Shown here in pieces: positions 11,820 through 23,481 of a DNA stretch of 64,000 bases. The notes under the pieces were generated by a model, which saw nothing but the letters and a program-made list of their open reading frames with translations, was not told where the DNA came from and did no database searches. Positions within the stretch are counted from its first letter, which is position 1. Each line of letters opens with the position of its first letter. Position numbers and translations under genes: made by a program. Source of the DNA: Clavaria fumosa (taxonomy: Eukaryota; Basidiomycota; Agaricomycetes; Agaricales; Clavariaceae); contig OX637795.1 of NCBI GenBank assembly GCA_951802425.1, positions 1,736,001 to 1,800,000 of the forward strand, in the 5' to 3' direction.

Positions 11820-13814
11820 TCAAAGTTCAGCATTCCTTTCCGAGAATTGTTGGCCAGAAGAACCCTCCCTCGACGCGATCTCCCTGTACTCGTCCTCAAA
11901 GAAGAACGCCTTGGCGCCGAACGCAGGCCTGAGGTCGTCCAGCCAAATCGCCTTGTCGTCAAACTGGGCAAAGAACACCTCCTTGGTCCAGGCCGGGTTC
12001 CGAGACTGCAAGAAGCGCAGCACGAAGACCTTCTCCGTCGCTGCAGAGCCGGGAGGGGGCAGCGGGCCGTAGTACTTAACGCCCCGCGGAACATCGGCGA
12101 TGCCCAGAATCTGGACTTTGCCCGGGGACGCGGACATCGTCGGGCCGTGCGCTGTGCGAGCCGAGCCGCTCACGCGGGAAACTGAAGTATCAAAAGGGAG
12201 GTTGTTAGAGACGGTCGGATGGAGCGCTGGCGGGCGAAAGAAGGAAGCAGAGGAACAGGACGCACTTGCGCTTTTGTATATCTCGTATGCCTCGGCGAGC
12301 GGAACGGAAAAGTAGTGGCGAGGTCCCGTGTCCCGCTCGACGAACATGTAGTACGGAATCATGCCCAGTCGAGTCTGAGTTCGCCACATCTAGGATACCC
12401 ATGAAGGGATGAGTATGTGAGCACGGCGACAAGGTAATGAGAAAGTAGGTCACGGCCGTAAGAAAGTGGAATACAATCCTCACATTTTCCCATACAGTCG
12501 AGCTGTTATTAACGTGTCGTATAAGGGGTGCCTGACATCGTATGTTGGCGCCCGTCATTTTTATCCTCCTGATCGCCTCCTGGACGATGGGAGTCTCCAA
12601 TTCGGCCGTGTGGGAGAAATGGGCCATGATAGAAAGATGGCGTCCGCTATCCACGACTCGCTTGAACAGATTGAGAAGTTCGGGTGCGTCCGAGTCCGTA
12701 ACGTAACGATAAGGCCAGTATCTACATCGACAAGAGAAGGGGGAGGGGTGGGAAAATAGATAAGAGGACGATCTGACATTGAGAAAAACGACGCACGCAA
12801 GGCTCTTCGTGCCGACCCTGATCGTCGTCAGATGTTCGCAGCGTGGCTCAGCGAGAATCCCGTCAATGTAACGAGCAAACTGATGTGTTCTCATCACCAT
12901 TGGGTCCCCGCCAGTGAACAAGACATCGTTGATCCCACGATGTTTGCGGATGTAGGACACGAGCTGCGAAACGTCCTTCGATTGGAATTGCTGCTCCGAA
13001 CCAACGGACGTAAACTGCGCCCTGTGAACATTATAGTGTAAGAGAAAGGAAAGGCTGACTGCAGAAGCCGCTTGCGCACCATCGAAAGCAATATGTGCAG
13101 AAGCTGTGACAATATTGACCCTCAGTGGGAAAGAAGAGCATAGTTTCGCGGTACTTGTGCTGAATGCCTTCGAGCCTCTCGCCGTCCATAATAGGGACAT
13201 TCTCAGCCTTTTGATTTGCTGGATGTGGATTTAATCCATTGCGAATGGATTCCCTGCGCTAACGAATGAGTGAATGACTCTCGAAATGCAGATGGTCATG
13301 AGTCTCACGCTACTTCCCGTCGAACCACTTTTGACGAACCATCAAGGAGAGTTTTCTGCACTCTATCGAAGTGCTCACGAGACAGCATATCGGGCTGTGG
13401 AAATACGAGCTTGAAAATTGGGTCGTCGGGGACGTTTGACCAGTCGATGAGCTCTTCAACGACATAATTGTTTGTCCGCATGGGGAAAACGCTAGCTGCC
13501 GTCATGTACCCGAGGGGGTCTAGATGAGGTGCGTGGCGCTCGAAAAGAGAGGGGATGTGATTTGCAGAGTAGAGCTTGAATGTCTTTGGTGGGATGTCGC
13601 GCAGAGTTGGATTCAGGAACATCCACGAGGATTTATTATCTACGTGGTCCGTCGGCGGAAACAGCAAACCTCTAGAGGCATCCAGGAAGGACTGTGGGGC
13701 TAGGGCTTCAGAGGCCAGCATCCTCTTGCCCAACCTTATGCTCGATGACGCAAAAACGAATGCATTTCTTGGATTTGGTAAAATGAGGGGGCGAAAGCAA
13801 GACGAGTGATACAT
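11820..13814 (-). CDS. Lysine 2,3-aminomutase-like radical-SAM protein (KamA family)
   Basis: Radical-SAM/PLP aminomutase family, best known from bacterial lysine 2,3-aminomutase; the fungal substrate is unproven. Six exons join in frame: 13309-13814, 13080-13253, 12797-13021, 12484-12721, 12266-12389 and 11820-12181, giving 542 aa. The Fe-S cluster motif CxxxCxxC is CHSFCTYC, just upstream of the 13022-13079 intron. TGGDPM and a later RCQAPLIRHVN segment are also typical. A possible PLP lysine lies in SASPGK. The N-terminus is Arg/Ser-rich (SSSIRLGKRML), so mitochondrial import is possible. The fifth intron is a multiple of three, so retention would not break the frame. Confidence 0.88.
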
Positions 13815-13867
13815 GGTGGGGGTAAAAGGTGAGGAGTGGGAGCAGACTTCGAGAAGGTTGGGGCTGC

Positions 13868-14595
13868 CTATTTGAGGTAAACGCTCATAGGGCGTGCGAG
13901 CGTCTCAAATTTGATGACGTCCAGATGACCGAACCGCATCGCCAGATTCGTCCTGCAGCTGAAAAGGGACTGCTTGATTGTGTCCACATTGTTCTGTTTG
14001 TGAACGCCGGGCAGGCGCTTGGCGAAAAGACAGGATGCTAGTGGAGTAGGATTCTCGAGCTTGTGCTCCAGAAATAGGCGGACGATTCGCTGAACTCCCT
14101 GATGAAACGACATGTTCAGCAGAGTAAGGGTGGCCCCGTCCAGCTGAACGCCATCCAAGGCAATACTCACGTTTACCCTGACCCGATCGAGGTCGCTGTT
14201 TTGTCAGGTACAATTTGTGGCGCCGATCGTGTGAGCGGGTGGGTGTCTTGCACGCTGTCCTGTTCGTTATCGACACGCTGGCGCCTACTTATCTACGATG
14301 GCACGGATCTAAGAAGAGCCGGAGCACGTTGACTTCCGAGTTCGTTGGAAGTAAGATCGTATTGGTCAATGCCAGCCAGCTTGCAAACGTGCATGAGAGC
14401 GGTAAACTCTTCCTCGAATTCGAACCAAACAACTTTCTGTTGAGCCTCACCTTGCATCTCTTCGATACCCCGATGCCTATCATGTGCGTGTACCGTGATG
14501 ACTTTCAGACCAACCGCAGCGAGGTCGGAAACCAGAACGCCCGCAGCGCACGCTGAGGTTTGCTTTTGCGCCCGGCCGATTGAGGACGTGGGCAT
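13868..14595 (-). CDS. Unrecognised multi-exon gene, possibly ankyrin-like
   Basis: Two minus-strand blocks read as coding: about 14595-14290 (with EEEFTALMHVCKLAGIDQYD and, after a frame change, EVNVLRLFLDP) and 14180-13868 (VSIALDGVQLDGATLTLLNM to ARPMSVYLK, stop 13868-13870). The spacing of T-A-L-M-x-x-C-K and V-x-x-L-x-x-F-L-D is reminiscent of ankyrin repeats, but too weak to claim. I could not fix all splice sites: a GTAGAT donor near 14300 and an ACAG acceptor near 14190 are candidates. It ends 53 bp upstream of the aminomutase start. Confidence 0.4.
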
Positions 14596-14721
14596 GGGGA
14601 TGGAATGAACTGCAGGGAGTCACGTGTCGTGGCGGACAAAGTGGCTACAGTGATCGCGAAACGATCTTCTTCGAGCAACATACTTGTATGGGATGATATG
14701 GAGTGTGCACCTCAAACCCGC

Positions 14722-15782
14722 TTAATCGCCCAACAGAAAGCTAAATATACATTCCATCATTTTCTGTTTGCTCCCTCTTTTCCCCGCTCTTCCTCGTGCG
14801 CTCCATCTTGAATGGTGCAGATTTGGGGTTCCAGTTCACCACCAGTTTTTCCTTCAGTGCATCGAAGATAGATTTGTGTAAAAGATGCATTGTTTCAGGC
14901 GGCCAGCGAGCCACACTGTCAAAGGCGGAGTCGGCGGCAGGGGCGTGCGTAGGAAGATACTCGAGCGTGCGCGGCAGCGGGAGAAGGAGAAGAGTGGATA
15001 TCGGTATGCCAGGGATGGTGAGGAACGACGCAGAAGTGGAATGTATGATGTTTGGAGCGGCGAAAGGCCGGACATGCGGGCTCTGTTCGAAGGATTCAGT
15101 TTGCTGTCAGAATAAGCTTAGCTCAGGACAAACCAGGCTCGGCATGCCCGAGCTCAAATACCGAATTGGGGAATCAGCAGATCGAAAAGAGACATCCAAG
15201 TTATTGTAAAACGCTGTGGGATACACATCGAGAAGGACAACCCTAATCCAAGTTAGCTGAGATCAGAATAGAATAAACCAGAGCAGTAACGTACGATGCG
15301 GGACGCAGAGAGGTTAAGACAGCTTTGGCGTAATGGGAGGAGGCCGTAGCCGGAAGCTTGCTGCGACCTTCAGAAACAATTACAAGGGCCTCGGTCCACG
15401 CAGGCTTGAATATTAGGCCGGTCTGCATGGCAGTTAGCATTTGCACACTCCAATGCCTTTGCGTGCATCAGATTAACCTGGGTACCGCTGACGCTGACAG
15501 CCCCAATCTGCTCGCCGAGCTCAACACCCCTAGACCACACAGTGCCGGCGTCGCCAGTCGCGATAATCAAATTCTTTTCCACGTCAAATCTACCGTCGAC
15601 TTGCACATGGAAGGACGACGGTAGTTGTTTGTGAGGAGCCGGGAGTGGATTGTACTCATCTTCCTCCTCGTCGGATTCAATGGTATGACGCGGTGCAACA
15701 GTGTCGGCGAGTGGATCTGTACTCTGAGTAAGAGGTCAGGTTGTGTAGTGTGCCGCCGCACGATAACGAGAAGACGTACCAT
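14722..15782 (-). CDS. Probable proteasome assembly chaperone 1-like protein
   Basis: The frame begins with an exon that codes only ATG (15780-15782), followed by a GTACGT intron and an exon reading TDPLADTVAPRHTIESDEE. Further exons give SGTQTGLIFKPAWTEALV, AKAVLTSLRPAS, VVLLDVYPTAFYNN and PFAAPNIIHSTSASFL. The order (acidic ESDEEEDEYNPL start, then an alternating alpha/beta domain) is what I recall of basidiomycete PAC1/Pba1-type chaperones, but I could not confirm the family. One problem remains near 15,120: a TGA sits in frame unless a 30-bp GT-AG segment is spliced, shorter than normal introns. Stop taken at 14722-14724. Confidence 0.5.
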
Positions 15783-16200
15783 GATGACTTTGCAGAGTTC
15801 ACCTCAAAGCGTGACGCAATCCTACAGCCCCACTCACGTGACAAATAGCTGTAAGTCACATGATACTTTTTGTTGGAAGCAGAGCAACGGTAGAGAAAAA
15901 AGGAAAAATATCGATATCACACCGTCAATACATTCAGCGTAAACAGTAATGGAGAGAAGAGGCTAGGGATGTTGACGGTCACATCCGCGTAAGAGCAGGA
16001 ACGTACGATAATGAGTGATGGGAGGTGAACACAGCTGCGACGAGTCCCAGCACGAACACTATGTTTTCCATCTTCATCTTCATCTTCAGCACCCACCACT
16101 TGAGCCACTCTCAACGGTGCTCCGCAGCACATTCTGCAGAACAAACTGCTCCATTCGGCCATCCTTGTTAAATCATGCATGAAGCATATCGCGTTCGACA
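15783..16200. other. Spacer between the chaperone-like gene and its broken duplicate
   Basis: Contains the upstream region of the gene ending at 15782 and short minus frames of no recognisable family. An AAGTCACATGAT motif here (near 15,855) recurs upstream of the duplicate (near 16,655), showing that the promoter was copied too. Confidence 0.4.
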
Positions 16201-16600
16201 ATGTTAGCACGTCTCAAACTGCTCGTCCACAGAGAGCTGCCGGACGCGGTCGAGCGAAGCAATGAGAGAAATCGGTACACACCCACAAGAGTCCATCTGA
16301 ACATACATTTTCTAAGGGTGAACATCGGTCGAACACTCGACGAGAGACACCTCTGTCTCAAAAAGAAGTTTTGAGGCTGAAAAAGTACTCGAGTTGCCCG
16401 ACAGACCAAGCGCGGCATGCCCAAACTCAGATGTCGAATTGGAGAATTAGCAGAACGAAAAGCATCCGAGTTGTTGAGATACACATCAAGAAGAACGACC
16501 CTAGTAGAAGTTAGCTGAGATCGCTAGAATAAACTCATCGGATTCGATGGCGTAGCGCGGCGTGATGGTGTTGGCGAGAGGATCCGCACTCAAAGTGAAT
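16173..16600 (-). pseudogene. Truncated duplicate of the chaperone-like gene
   Basis: The minus strand repeats the start (ADPLANTITPRYAIESDE, about 16,590-16,540) and a later exon (VVLLDVYLNNSDAFRSANSPIRHLSLGMPRLVC, about 16,500-16,410) of the gene at 14722-15782. The middle exons (VDGRFDVEKN... to LRPAS) are missing. Nucleotide similarity is clear but imperfect, so this is an older tandem duplicate with an internal deletion and no continuous frame. Confidence 0.65.
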
Positions 16601-16835
16601 GGTCAGCTGTGCATTGTACCGCCACAGGGCGCAGCCACAACGGCGAACATCTGCAAGTCACATGATTGCCTCTGATTGTCAGCAGCATGACCTGGAAATG
16701 GTTCCTTGTGGTGCAGTGCAGATAACACCCGACCACTGAGCCCGCACCACGGGTAGAATCTACCAGGTCTATTGCCTGGATGATTCGCCAGTGCTGCTCC
16801 TGGAGTCGATAATCCTTATCGCCCAGAGTCGCTCA

Positions 16836-18893
16836 ATGGACGTCCAGCACTTCCTCGCGTACGGCCTTGCAGGTCTTGTTCTTTACTATGCAACTGCGCC
16901 ACTTTTTAGCACATCCGATGTGGCATCCTTGTTCCGTGCTTCTCTGAAACTGCGTCTGACTTCACCTTCGCGCAGTTGGACCACATTCCCGCTGTTGGAC
17001 CTTCAGGTCTGCTGGTGTCCTACTTGGGAGCACTGAAATACCTCTTCAATGCGCGGGAAATGACGGTTGAAGGATACCGGAAGGTCAGTACGTCCCTCGC
17101 ACTCTGTTCAGAAATTTTCACAGTTCGCTCCATTACGATCAGTACCCAAACGGGGTTTTCAGGATCGCGAATTTGCAAATGTGGCTCATCTTCTGCTGTG
17201 GCCGCTCGTATATTGAGGATATTCGCAAAGCCAAGGATGACGAGCTCAGTCTCTTTCGAGCACTTGAAGAGGTACGAATACAGCTGCCAGCCGTCCTTCT
17301 CGTTGAAGCTAATCCCCACATCCATTCAGCCGCTCCAGATGATGGGATCAGAGCTGACTGACGACTCATATCATCTCACCGTTATCCATCCCACGCTCAC
17401 GCGAAGCCTGCCCGCATTCTATCCTGACATTCACGACGAAGTCGTGCAATCCTTCAAGGAGTACATTTTTGCAGTTGACAATGGTAGGTTGTGAATCGTC
17501 AAACGTAGTTTCACGTTTTGCAACGTATTCTTCAGAATGGACCGCGGTCTCTGTAATGAAAGTGGCGCCGAAAATTATTGGCCGGACGGTTAACAGGTTA
17601 TTCGTTGGCTTACCTGCGTGTGAGTATCCTCCACATTGTGTTCAGGTCTCCAGAACGCTAAAATCATCTAGGCCGCGCTCCTGATTACTTGGACGTTAGC
17701 GTCGAATTCGCATTTGATGTGCTCAAGATTGGAGCTCTCATCAGGTGTTTTCCTAAATTCATGAGACCGTGAGGCCTTCTCATCCTCCCCAATTTGCGAT
17801 GTTAACATCTACTTCAATAGACTTGTCGGTAGGCATATATCAAGGCTGCCGACCCAGGTCAAGCGAGTAACAAAGCACATTGGACCAATTCTTGACGGGT
17901 ACCTGAACCGCGAGAAGTACGCTGAGAACCCGCCTCCGGAGCCAGTGAGCACTTCATGTTATTCGCGCACGTGCTGTACTGATATCTCGGAGACTGAGTT
18001 CATGAAATGGCTTTGGAAAGGTGCTCCGGACGAGCGACGTAATCCTCGGGATTTTATCCGGTGCCTTCTGGCCGTCAACTTCGGCGCCATCAGTACGTCG
18101 TCCATGGTAAGGCCTATTCGCCTCGCCTCGACGTCGACTAAGCGACGTAGACCTTTACGCATGCTCTGTACCATCTAGCCGCCAATCCAGCATGGGCGAC
18201 GATGCTGCGAGAGGAAGTCGAAAAAGCGATTGGCGTGGAGGGATGGACAAAGGCTGCATTGGACCGCATGGTCAAGCTGGACAGCTTCTTGAAAGAGTCA
18301 CAGCGCATGAACGGATTGAGTGTTTGTGCGTATTCCAACCACTCCGAGCTCGATACAAGTTAAATAACAGATCCTCTGCCCGTTATCTCTTTCAGCCACT
18401 CTGATGCGCAAGGCGCTCAAGGATTTCAAGCTCTCGGATGGCACCGTTATCCCCGCCGGAGCTACCATCGCCGTTCCAACGTGGGCCATGCACTACGACG
18501 AGTCGCTGTATCCCAATGCAGACGTGTTTGACCCTCTCCGCTTCGTGAAGCAGGACGGACAGGAGGGCGCAAATGATGGCGACACCAAGCCCGCGAGCGC
18601 TGCACGGTCAATGAACGTCCCTACGGTCGACTACCTGGCTTGGGGTTACGGAAAGCATGCTTGGTACGTCGCCGCGGTCTGAAGCCCGCTTGGTTGCTCA
18701 TGTCCCATGAACCGTCAGTCCGGGTCGGTTTTTGGCGGCCACAGTACTGAAGACGATGCTGGCGCACATCTTGATGTCATATGATGTGAGGTTTGAAAAG
18801 GAAGGCGTGCGCCCGGCCAACTGCTGGATTGATAGCTATTGTTTGCCGAACATCTCCGCGGAAGTCTTGTTCCGAAGACGCAACGGTGAATGA
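16836..18893 (+). CDS. Cytochrome P450 monooxygenase
   Basis: Heme-thiolate monooxygenase, probably ER-anchored by an N-terminal helix (residues 6-22, FLAYGLAGLVLYYATAP). Eleven exons join in frame (16836-16919, 16976-17083, 17143-17271, 17330-17483, 17536-17619, 17672-17768, 17821-17944, 17993-18106, 18151-18325, 18396-18663, 18719-18893), giving 503 aa, the usual length. Landmarks: I-helix NFGAISTSSM, K-helix ExxR in FLKESQRM, and heme loop WGYGKHACPGRF, whose Cys codon is split by the last intron (TG/T). The loop has Trp where Phe is usual. Basidiomycete P450s of this kind oxidise secondary metabolites or xenobiotics; the substrate cannot be inferred. The exact acceptors of exons 4 and 8 are uncertain by a few codons. 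Confidence 0.85.
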
Positions 18894-19783
18894 TCACATG
18901 CGGGAAAAGCGATGACGAGAATTGCAAGTGTGTTTGATATATGTGACTGTTTGAAGAACGCGCTCCTGTGGCAGATACAGTACTGTGTTTTCTCGAACAG
19001 AGTATTGACAGAGGCGGACTCTTGCAAGAGTGACCTCAAGGCTTTTGCATGTGGAACGTTACCCCATTCATGCAGAAATGTCCCGTCATCGGCTAATCTC
19101 CCCCGCTTTCTTAATCCACGAGGTCATCCAAAGGATCGGGCTTTGCTGAGGAAGGCGCGCAAACGATCAAGCGTGGGATGAAAGGTCAGCTGGTGATCTG
19201 GCGGTGATGAACACACAACATGGACGCCACCCCTTTTCATACTTCCACCATCCCATTAGCTATTGCGCGCGGCTGTGGTCCCAATTACTGGACTCCGGAG
19301 TTTATCCAGCCAGCTGAAATTAGGATAACAGCTCCTGCGGATGTGCTATCAATTATGCCTCAGATTGCGGTGAAATTTGCAGCAGTGACGGCTAATTCCA
19401 CGAGGTCATCAGATTGTTTGGATAGTCGTTGTCCCCGACGTAGGAGTCGAGACTGCATGTCGGCTGTGCTTTGCATTGTACCTTTCGGGGCGAAACCGGG
19501 GATAATGATTCGGGGCCGAAGGGCGGGGCGGATTTGGTCGGTCGATGTGTGGTCGTAATAGACATCGCCTCTGCGGAGTCTGCGCGGACCACACGGCTTG
19601 CGTGGTCGTCCCGGCATGCTCTGTGGATCGCCAGGGCAACACGGCACCAGAGTGGCAGGGCCACAGATACCGCATAGCGCAATATCGCGTTTACGACGGC
19701 ACGCGCCAGACTCTTCTATGTGGAATGTCTGGCGAAGTTTGCATCCACGTCGGGCTTTCGGACTATTGAAAAGGGGCTTTTCC
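18894..19783. other. Unassigned CpG-rich spacer
   Basis: No recognisable gene. Overlapping frames on both strands (for example minus 19911-19360, Arg/Pro-rich) lack domain signals and look like chance openness of GC-rich DNA. The right edge is the left boundary of the 4 kb duplication. Confidence 0.4.
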
Positions 19784-20537
19784 ATGGGCGTAGCGCCCGC
19801 TGATCGCGTATGGTGGAATATTACACAAGGCGCGTGAGACCACACGAATTTTCGCTCATCACCGGCATCACCCCTACGCCTTCCCCGAGTCTTAAGCTTC
19901 TTGGTTATCAAGTTTTACCGCAATCTGCAGCAGTGTAGGGCGACGATACTTGGAGGTCAAGCCAGCACTACATGACGCTTCAGTACAACAACACAGAGCG
20001 GTGTGAGCCACAGGTGTTGATTACAGCGCGTCGCCTACTCGACGTTGACAGTGACAGCCATCCAAGTCCTTTATTATCGTTGTCGGTCTAAGGCTTAGGC
20101 AGTGTCAGCCACATGATCGTGTGATATCTTGCAGTTGCATTATGCTGCTCAACTTCTCCTCAGTGCGGTACAGGTCCTTTTTTGGATCTGCAAGCTTGCC
20201 CCCGTCCTGGCCGACAGCCATCGCAAGACTGAACAGACGTCCGAGTTTCCCGTCTTCTCTGGCCATACTTTGCTTTGCTGCTAGGGTTGCCTCTTGGGCG
20301 CTTAACTTCGGGACCACTCCGGTCCCTGTGCTGAATCATCAATGACTCGCACCATATTCCAGGGCAACACACCGCGCACTGCTATTTACCAGCAAATGTT
20401 CAACATGTGCTACCTTGCTGCTTCTACGCTCATGTCCTCGTGGTGCTGTAAATGCACAGCCATCCCAGAGGATATAAATCCAGCATGCACTAGCACTGAC
20501 GTCAATCATCATACCTCGTCCTCTTCCATCCACCACA

Positions 20538-21858
20538 ATGAGCGACTCTTGTTGCGCAATTTCCAGTAAGCTGCTACTAAGCACTCGTTCTCGCGTCCTT
20601 TCCTCCCTAACCCGTCTTTCAGCCGTGTTTCTACTTTGGATCCTCATCAACATCGCGGATTTCTTTTGGATCTATTACTGTGAGGGATCAACTCATTACT
20701 TCCTAATTTCTACCATCTGATTGCCCACACAGACGTGGTAACTAGTCTGTACCCCAACCCGCGCAGTGCAGTCAATCGCACAAGTGCAGGCTGGTCCAAC
20801 TATGGCAGTTGGAGTGAGTTATCCGACCCGGTCAACCTCCCCTTGTGCTGACTTCGCTCCAAATAGTGTTTTTCTTTGGATTCTACTGGGGTATGGCGAA
20901 TATCGCTGTTTGGTTTGCCTACCTCTCCGCAGCATTCAAGAACTCTCCTCGACCGCGGGTTCCCATGGACACTAGTGACTTGCGCAACCGAGGAGCGAAA
21001 GTTGCAGCGGACATGTACAACAAGGTCATGCCTGGCATGTTCTCCTTCCTATGGGTCATCGTGCACCTCTTCGTCGTGATTCCCATCGCGATTGTCATGT
21101 GCCTCGGGCCATTCTTCGCCGGCTTTGTCGCAGAAGCCGTCATCAGACCAGTAAGTCGCCCGTTTCACTTGTCGCTGATAACGCACATGCTGATGACTCT
21201 GCAGCGAATTTATAAGCACGGATGTGACGGCTACCCGGTCGAAGTCGTGTTGTCCGGCCGTGCCTACGGCGCAGCTAGGCAGATAGTTCCTATGGCTACG
21301 TTTTACTACTGGCAGAACGGCGCCCGCACCCAGTACTATCAGTACTCCATCAGCCAGGAGGACGACGACCCGGATGTGTGGCACTTCAATCTCAGGACGG
21401 TCACTCCGAACATCACGATACCCACTGAGGCGTATCCTTTGGTGTGGCAGATGTCTTACAACTTCCTGAACAACACCATTACGGGCAACTGCGCTACCGG
21501 CCCGGACACCCCGAAGAACGGGACAGTCCCATGCATGAACGGCTCCTTCGACCCGGACCACTTCTTCGCTTTTTCGGTTAACGACACGCGAACCAACACC
21601 GTGACCAAGTTGCGCGCCATTGACAAGACGTACACGCTCAAGTCCGAGCACCCGGCGTACGTCCTGCGGCAGGTGCAGCCGGACAACTCCCTCGGCAACA
21701 TCTTCCAGAAGACAACGGTCACGTCGGGGAAATGCAGCTCGCTGAAGGTCTGCTCGGCCCGCTCCAACGGCCCCGAGATGCTCGCGCCATTGGGCTTGGC
21801 GCTGCTCGCGCAGGACAGCTTCGCGACTGCCTGCACCACCCCGCACGACTCGAACTGA
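20538..21858 (+). CDS. Unrecognised membrane protein, tandem copy 1
   Basis: Four exons (20538-20679, 20733-20813, 20867-21150, 21205-21858; GT-AG) give 386 aa. Three hydrophobic segments are visible: about residues 27-46 (AVFLLWILINIADFFWIYY), 76-98 (FFFGFYWGMANIAVWFAYL) and 125-155 (FSFLWVIVHLFVVIPIAIVM). The C-terminal 220 residues are soluble, with N-glycosylation sequons (NIT, NNT, NGT, NGS, NDT) and several Cys (ATGPDTPKNGTVPC), suggesting a lumenal or extracellular domain. I recognise no family. The paralogue at 24346 has identical exon lengths. The large orphan gene follows downstream in each copy. Confidence 0.8.
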
Positions 21859-22565
21859 AGAAAGGGGGACTTGCGATTTTTTCTCTTCGCTCTTGGCTTT
21901 CGACTTTTTCCTACTGGATAGCGCTCCATACCGTACCGCCCGTCTCCTCTTTTACCTCCTTTTCTGGAGCTTGGGGCATAAAGGCTTGGGCATGTACGAC
22001 GATGCACGTCATAATGTGCGCTGCGGTTGCAGCTTCCCCTCATGTATCGAGAACTCAAGCAAAGGACAGCTTTTGTAGCCTATAGCACGATTTGACACGC
22101 TTCATGTCAAGCATCTTTGCTCGTCCCATCATAATTGCAAAGGCAGATATACCTTTGTTGGTTAGACAGAAATATTTCCACAGCTGCTTCTGTCATACAC
22201 ATTCCCGAAGGCGTGATAGAATTCCACGACTGAATAGAGGTACTCAATAAATACAGTTCTCGTTGAGAACTCCAGATAGCTGTTGTCCCAACGCGTAACT
22301 TGATCCCTGGTTCGGGTTGCTCGCGGGATACAGTAAGTCCATTGCCTTTGTGAGCGTCGCTGGCCAAATGTGGCTACTACTGTATCACCCTGGCTCCAAT
22401 TCAGTCATGGGACGTTTGGCACCCAACGTCTTTGCAACTTTCTCAAGATTTACTCCATACAACTGTTACGATGACGGGGAGTGAAATGGAGTGCCGGTAC
22501 CTCTATCTTTTCTCCAATTCCACCATGTGTTCACAAGCAGTACAGTTCTTATAACCCATTCTGCC

Positions 22566-22682
22566 GCACAAAATTGACAAGACGTATACACTCAAGTCTG
22601 AGATCTGAGCACTGAGAACCCGGCCTCATCCTGCAGCAGATGCGCCCCGGCAACAACCTCCGCGCCATCTTTCACAGCAGCT
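22566..22682 (+). pseudogene. Relic fragment of a third membrane-protein copy
   Basis: AAATTGACAAGACGTATAC and the following 100 bp match the coding text near 21,617-21,715 of the membrane-protein gene (IDKTYTLKSEHP... QPDNSLGNIF), with indels and stops. The same relic sits at 26,372-26,487 in copy 2, so it predates the 4 kb duplication. Confidence 0.75.
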
Positions 22683-23065
22683 TAGATCGAGGTGCGCATA
22701 TGCCACGAGTCACATATATTGCCTTGATACAGGCAAGCCTCATTACAGTATTCTCATTTGTTGTGATCTTGGAGACGGGAATGCCTCAACAATCGACACA
22801 ATCAAAGTAGTATTAAAAAATGACACCTCAGCGTGAGGGAGAGCACGAAAAACCTCATAGAAAGCCAAAAAGGACCAATGGCAGGTGGAGAAGTGAGTCG
22901 TGCCCATGAGTACAAATATCCGCCCCACAGCGTGCTCGGAACTGGGGCCGTACCAGACCTTGCCACGGCCTACGAGAGGTCCGACGATTATCGATTAGCA
23001 ACCCCACGAGCAGCGAAGTGAGCGATAGCGACCCGACTTGTTGAACGGAACAACGCCTGGGCCAT

Positions 23066-23146
23066 CAGCAAAATAACTACATCAGGAAAAAAAGCTATGT
23101 TATGGTATGGAGCAGTCCATACCTCCATACCCCAATTATTTTATTG
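23066..23146. mobile_element. Small MITE-like element, copy A
   Basis: Begins CAGCAAAATAACT and ends CCCCAATTATTTTATTG, imperfect terminal inverted repeats, with a core GGTATGGAGCAGTCCATACCTCC. The same element occurs at 26,860-26,939 and, in opposite orientation, at 43,681-43,753. Too short to code; its transposase source is unknown. Confidence 0.6.
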
Positions 23147-23481
23147 ATCACCTTCCACACGAATAGACATCGAGGTCAGCCTCTATCGGAGCACCTGGAT
23201 AGGGATCTTTCCGTGCTTCTGCATCATTGTCCACGCTCGAGTGCCTGATAGCCCACTGCTTCAAGAACGGGCCCTGAAATGTCGATCTGTATCTCCCGCA
23301 TAAGGCTTCCCCACCAAGCCCCCCGTCAGTGTCGGCGTCTGCAATGGCTATTGTGCGCTCATTGGGTATATTCACCCCGTTTCACGCGTCCGTGCCTTGA
23401 TCTCGAAGCCGCAGTGGGCGATTGTCAGATACTTAAAGGCGAGAAGACCTCCGCCCACACCGACGTTTCTCTGCGCTTAAT

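Larger units (their letters stand above)
21859..23481. other. Spacer of duplication copy 1 with paralogue relic
   Basis: No intact gene. It contains a fragment of a third membrane-protein copy (22,566-22,682), a small inverted-repeat element (23,066-23,146) and a short minus frame at 23,375-23,148 that is kept in both copies (74 codons, LCGRYRSTFQGPFLKQWAIR) but is unrecognised. Minus frames near 22,930-22,740 and 22,370-22,107 are also shared, with a stop in this copy. Confidence 0.5.

Noticed and set aside
15115..15150. 30-bp intron in the chaperone-like gene
   Set aside because: GT-AG ends and length divisible by three fit, but it is below the smallest intron otherwise seen here (44 bp). 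Left as an open problem, not annotated as an intron.
19360..19911. 183-codon minus frame left of the duplication
   Set aside because: Arg/Pro-rich with no domain, overlaps equally open plus frames and crosses the duplication boundary. Not supported as a gene.
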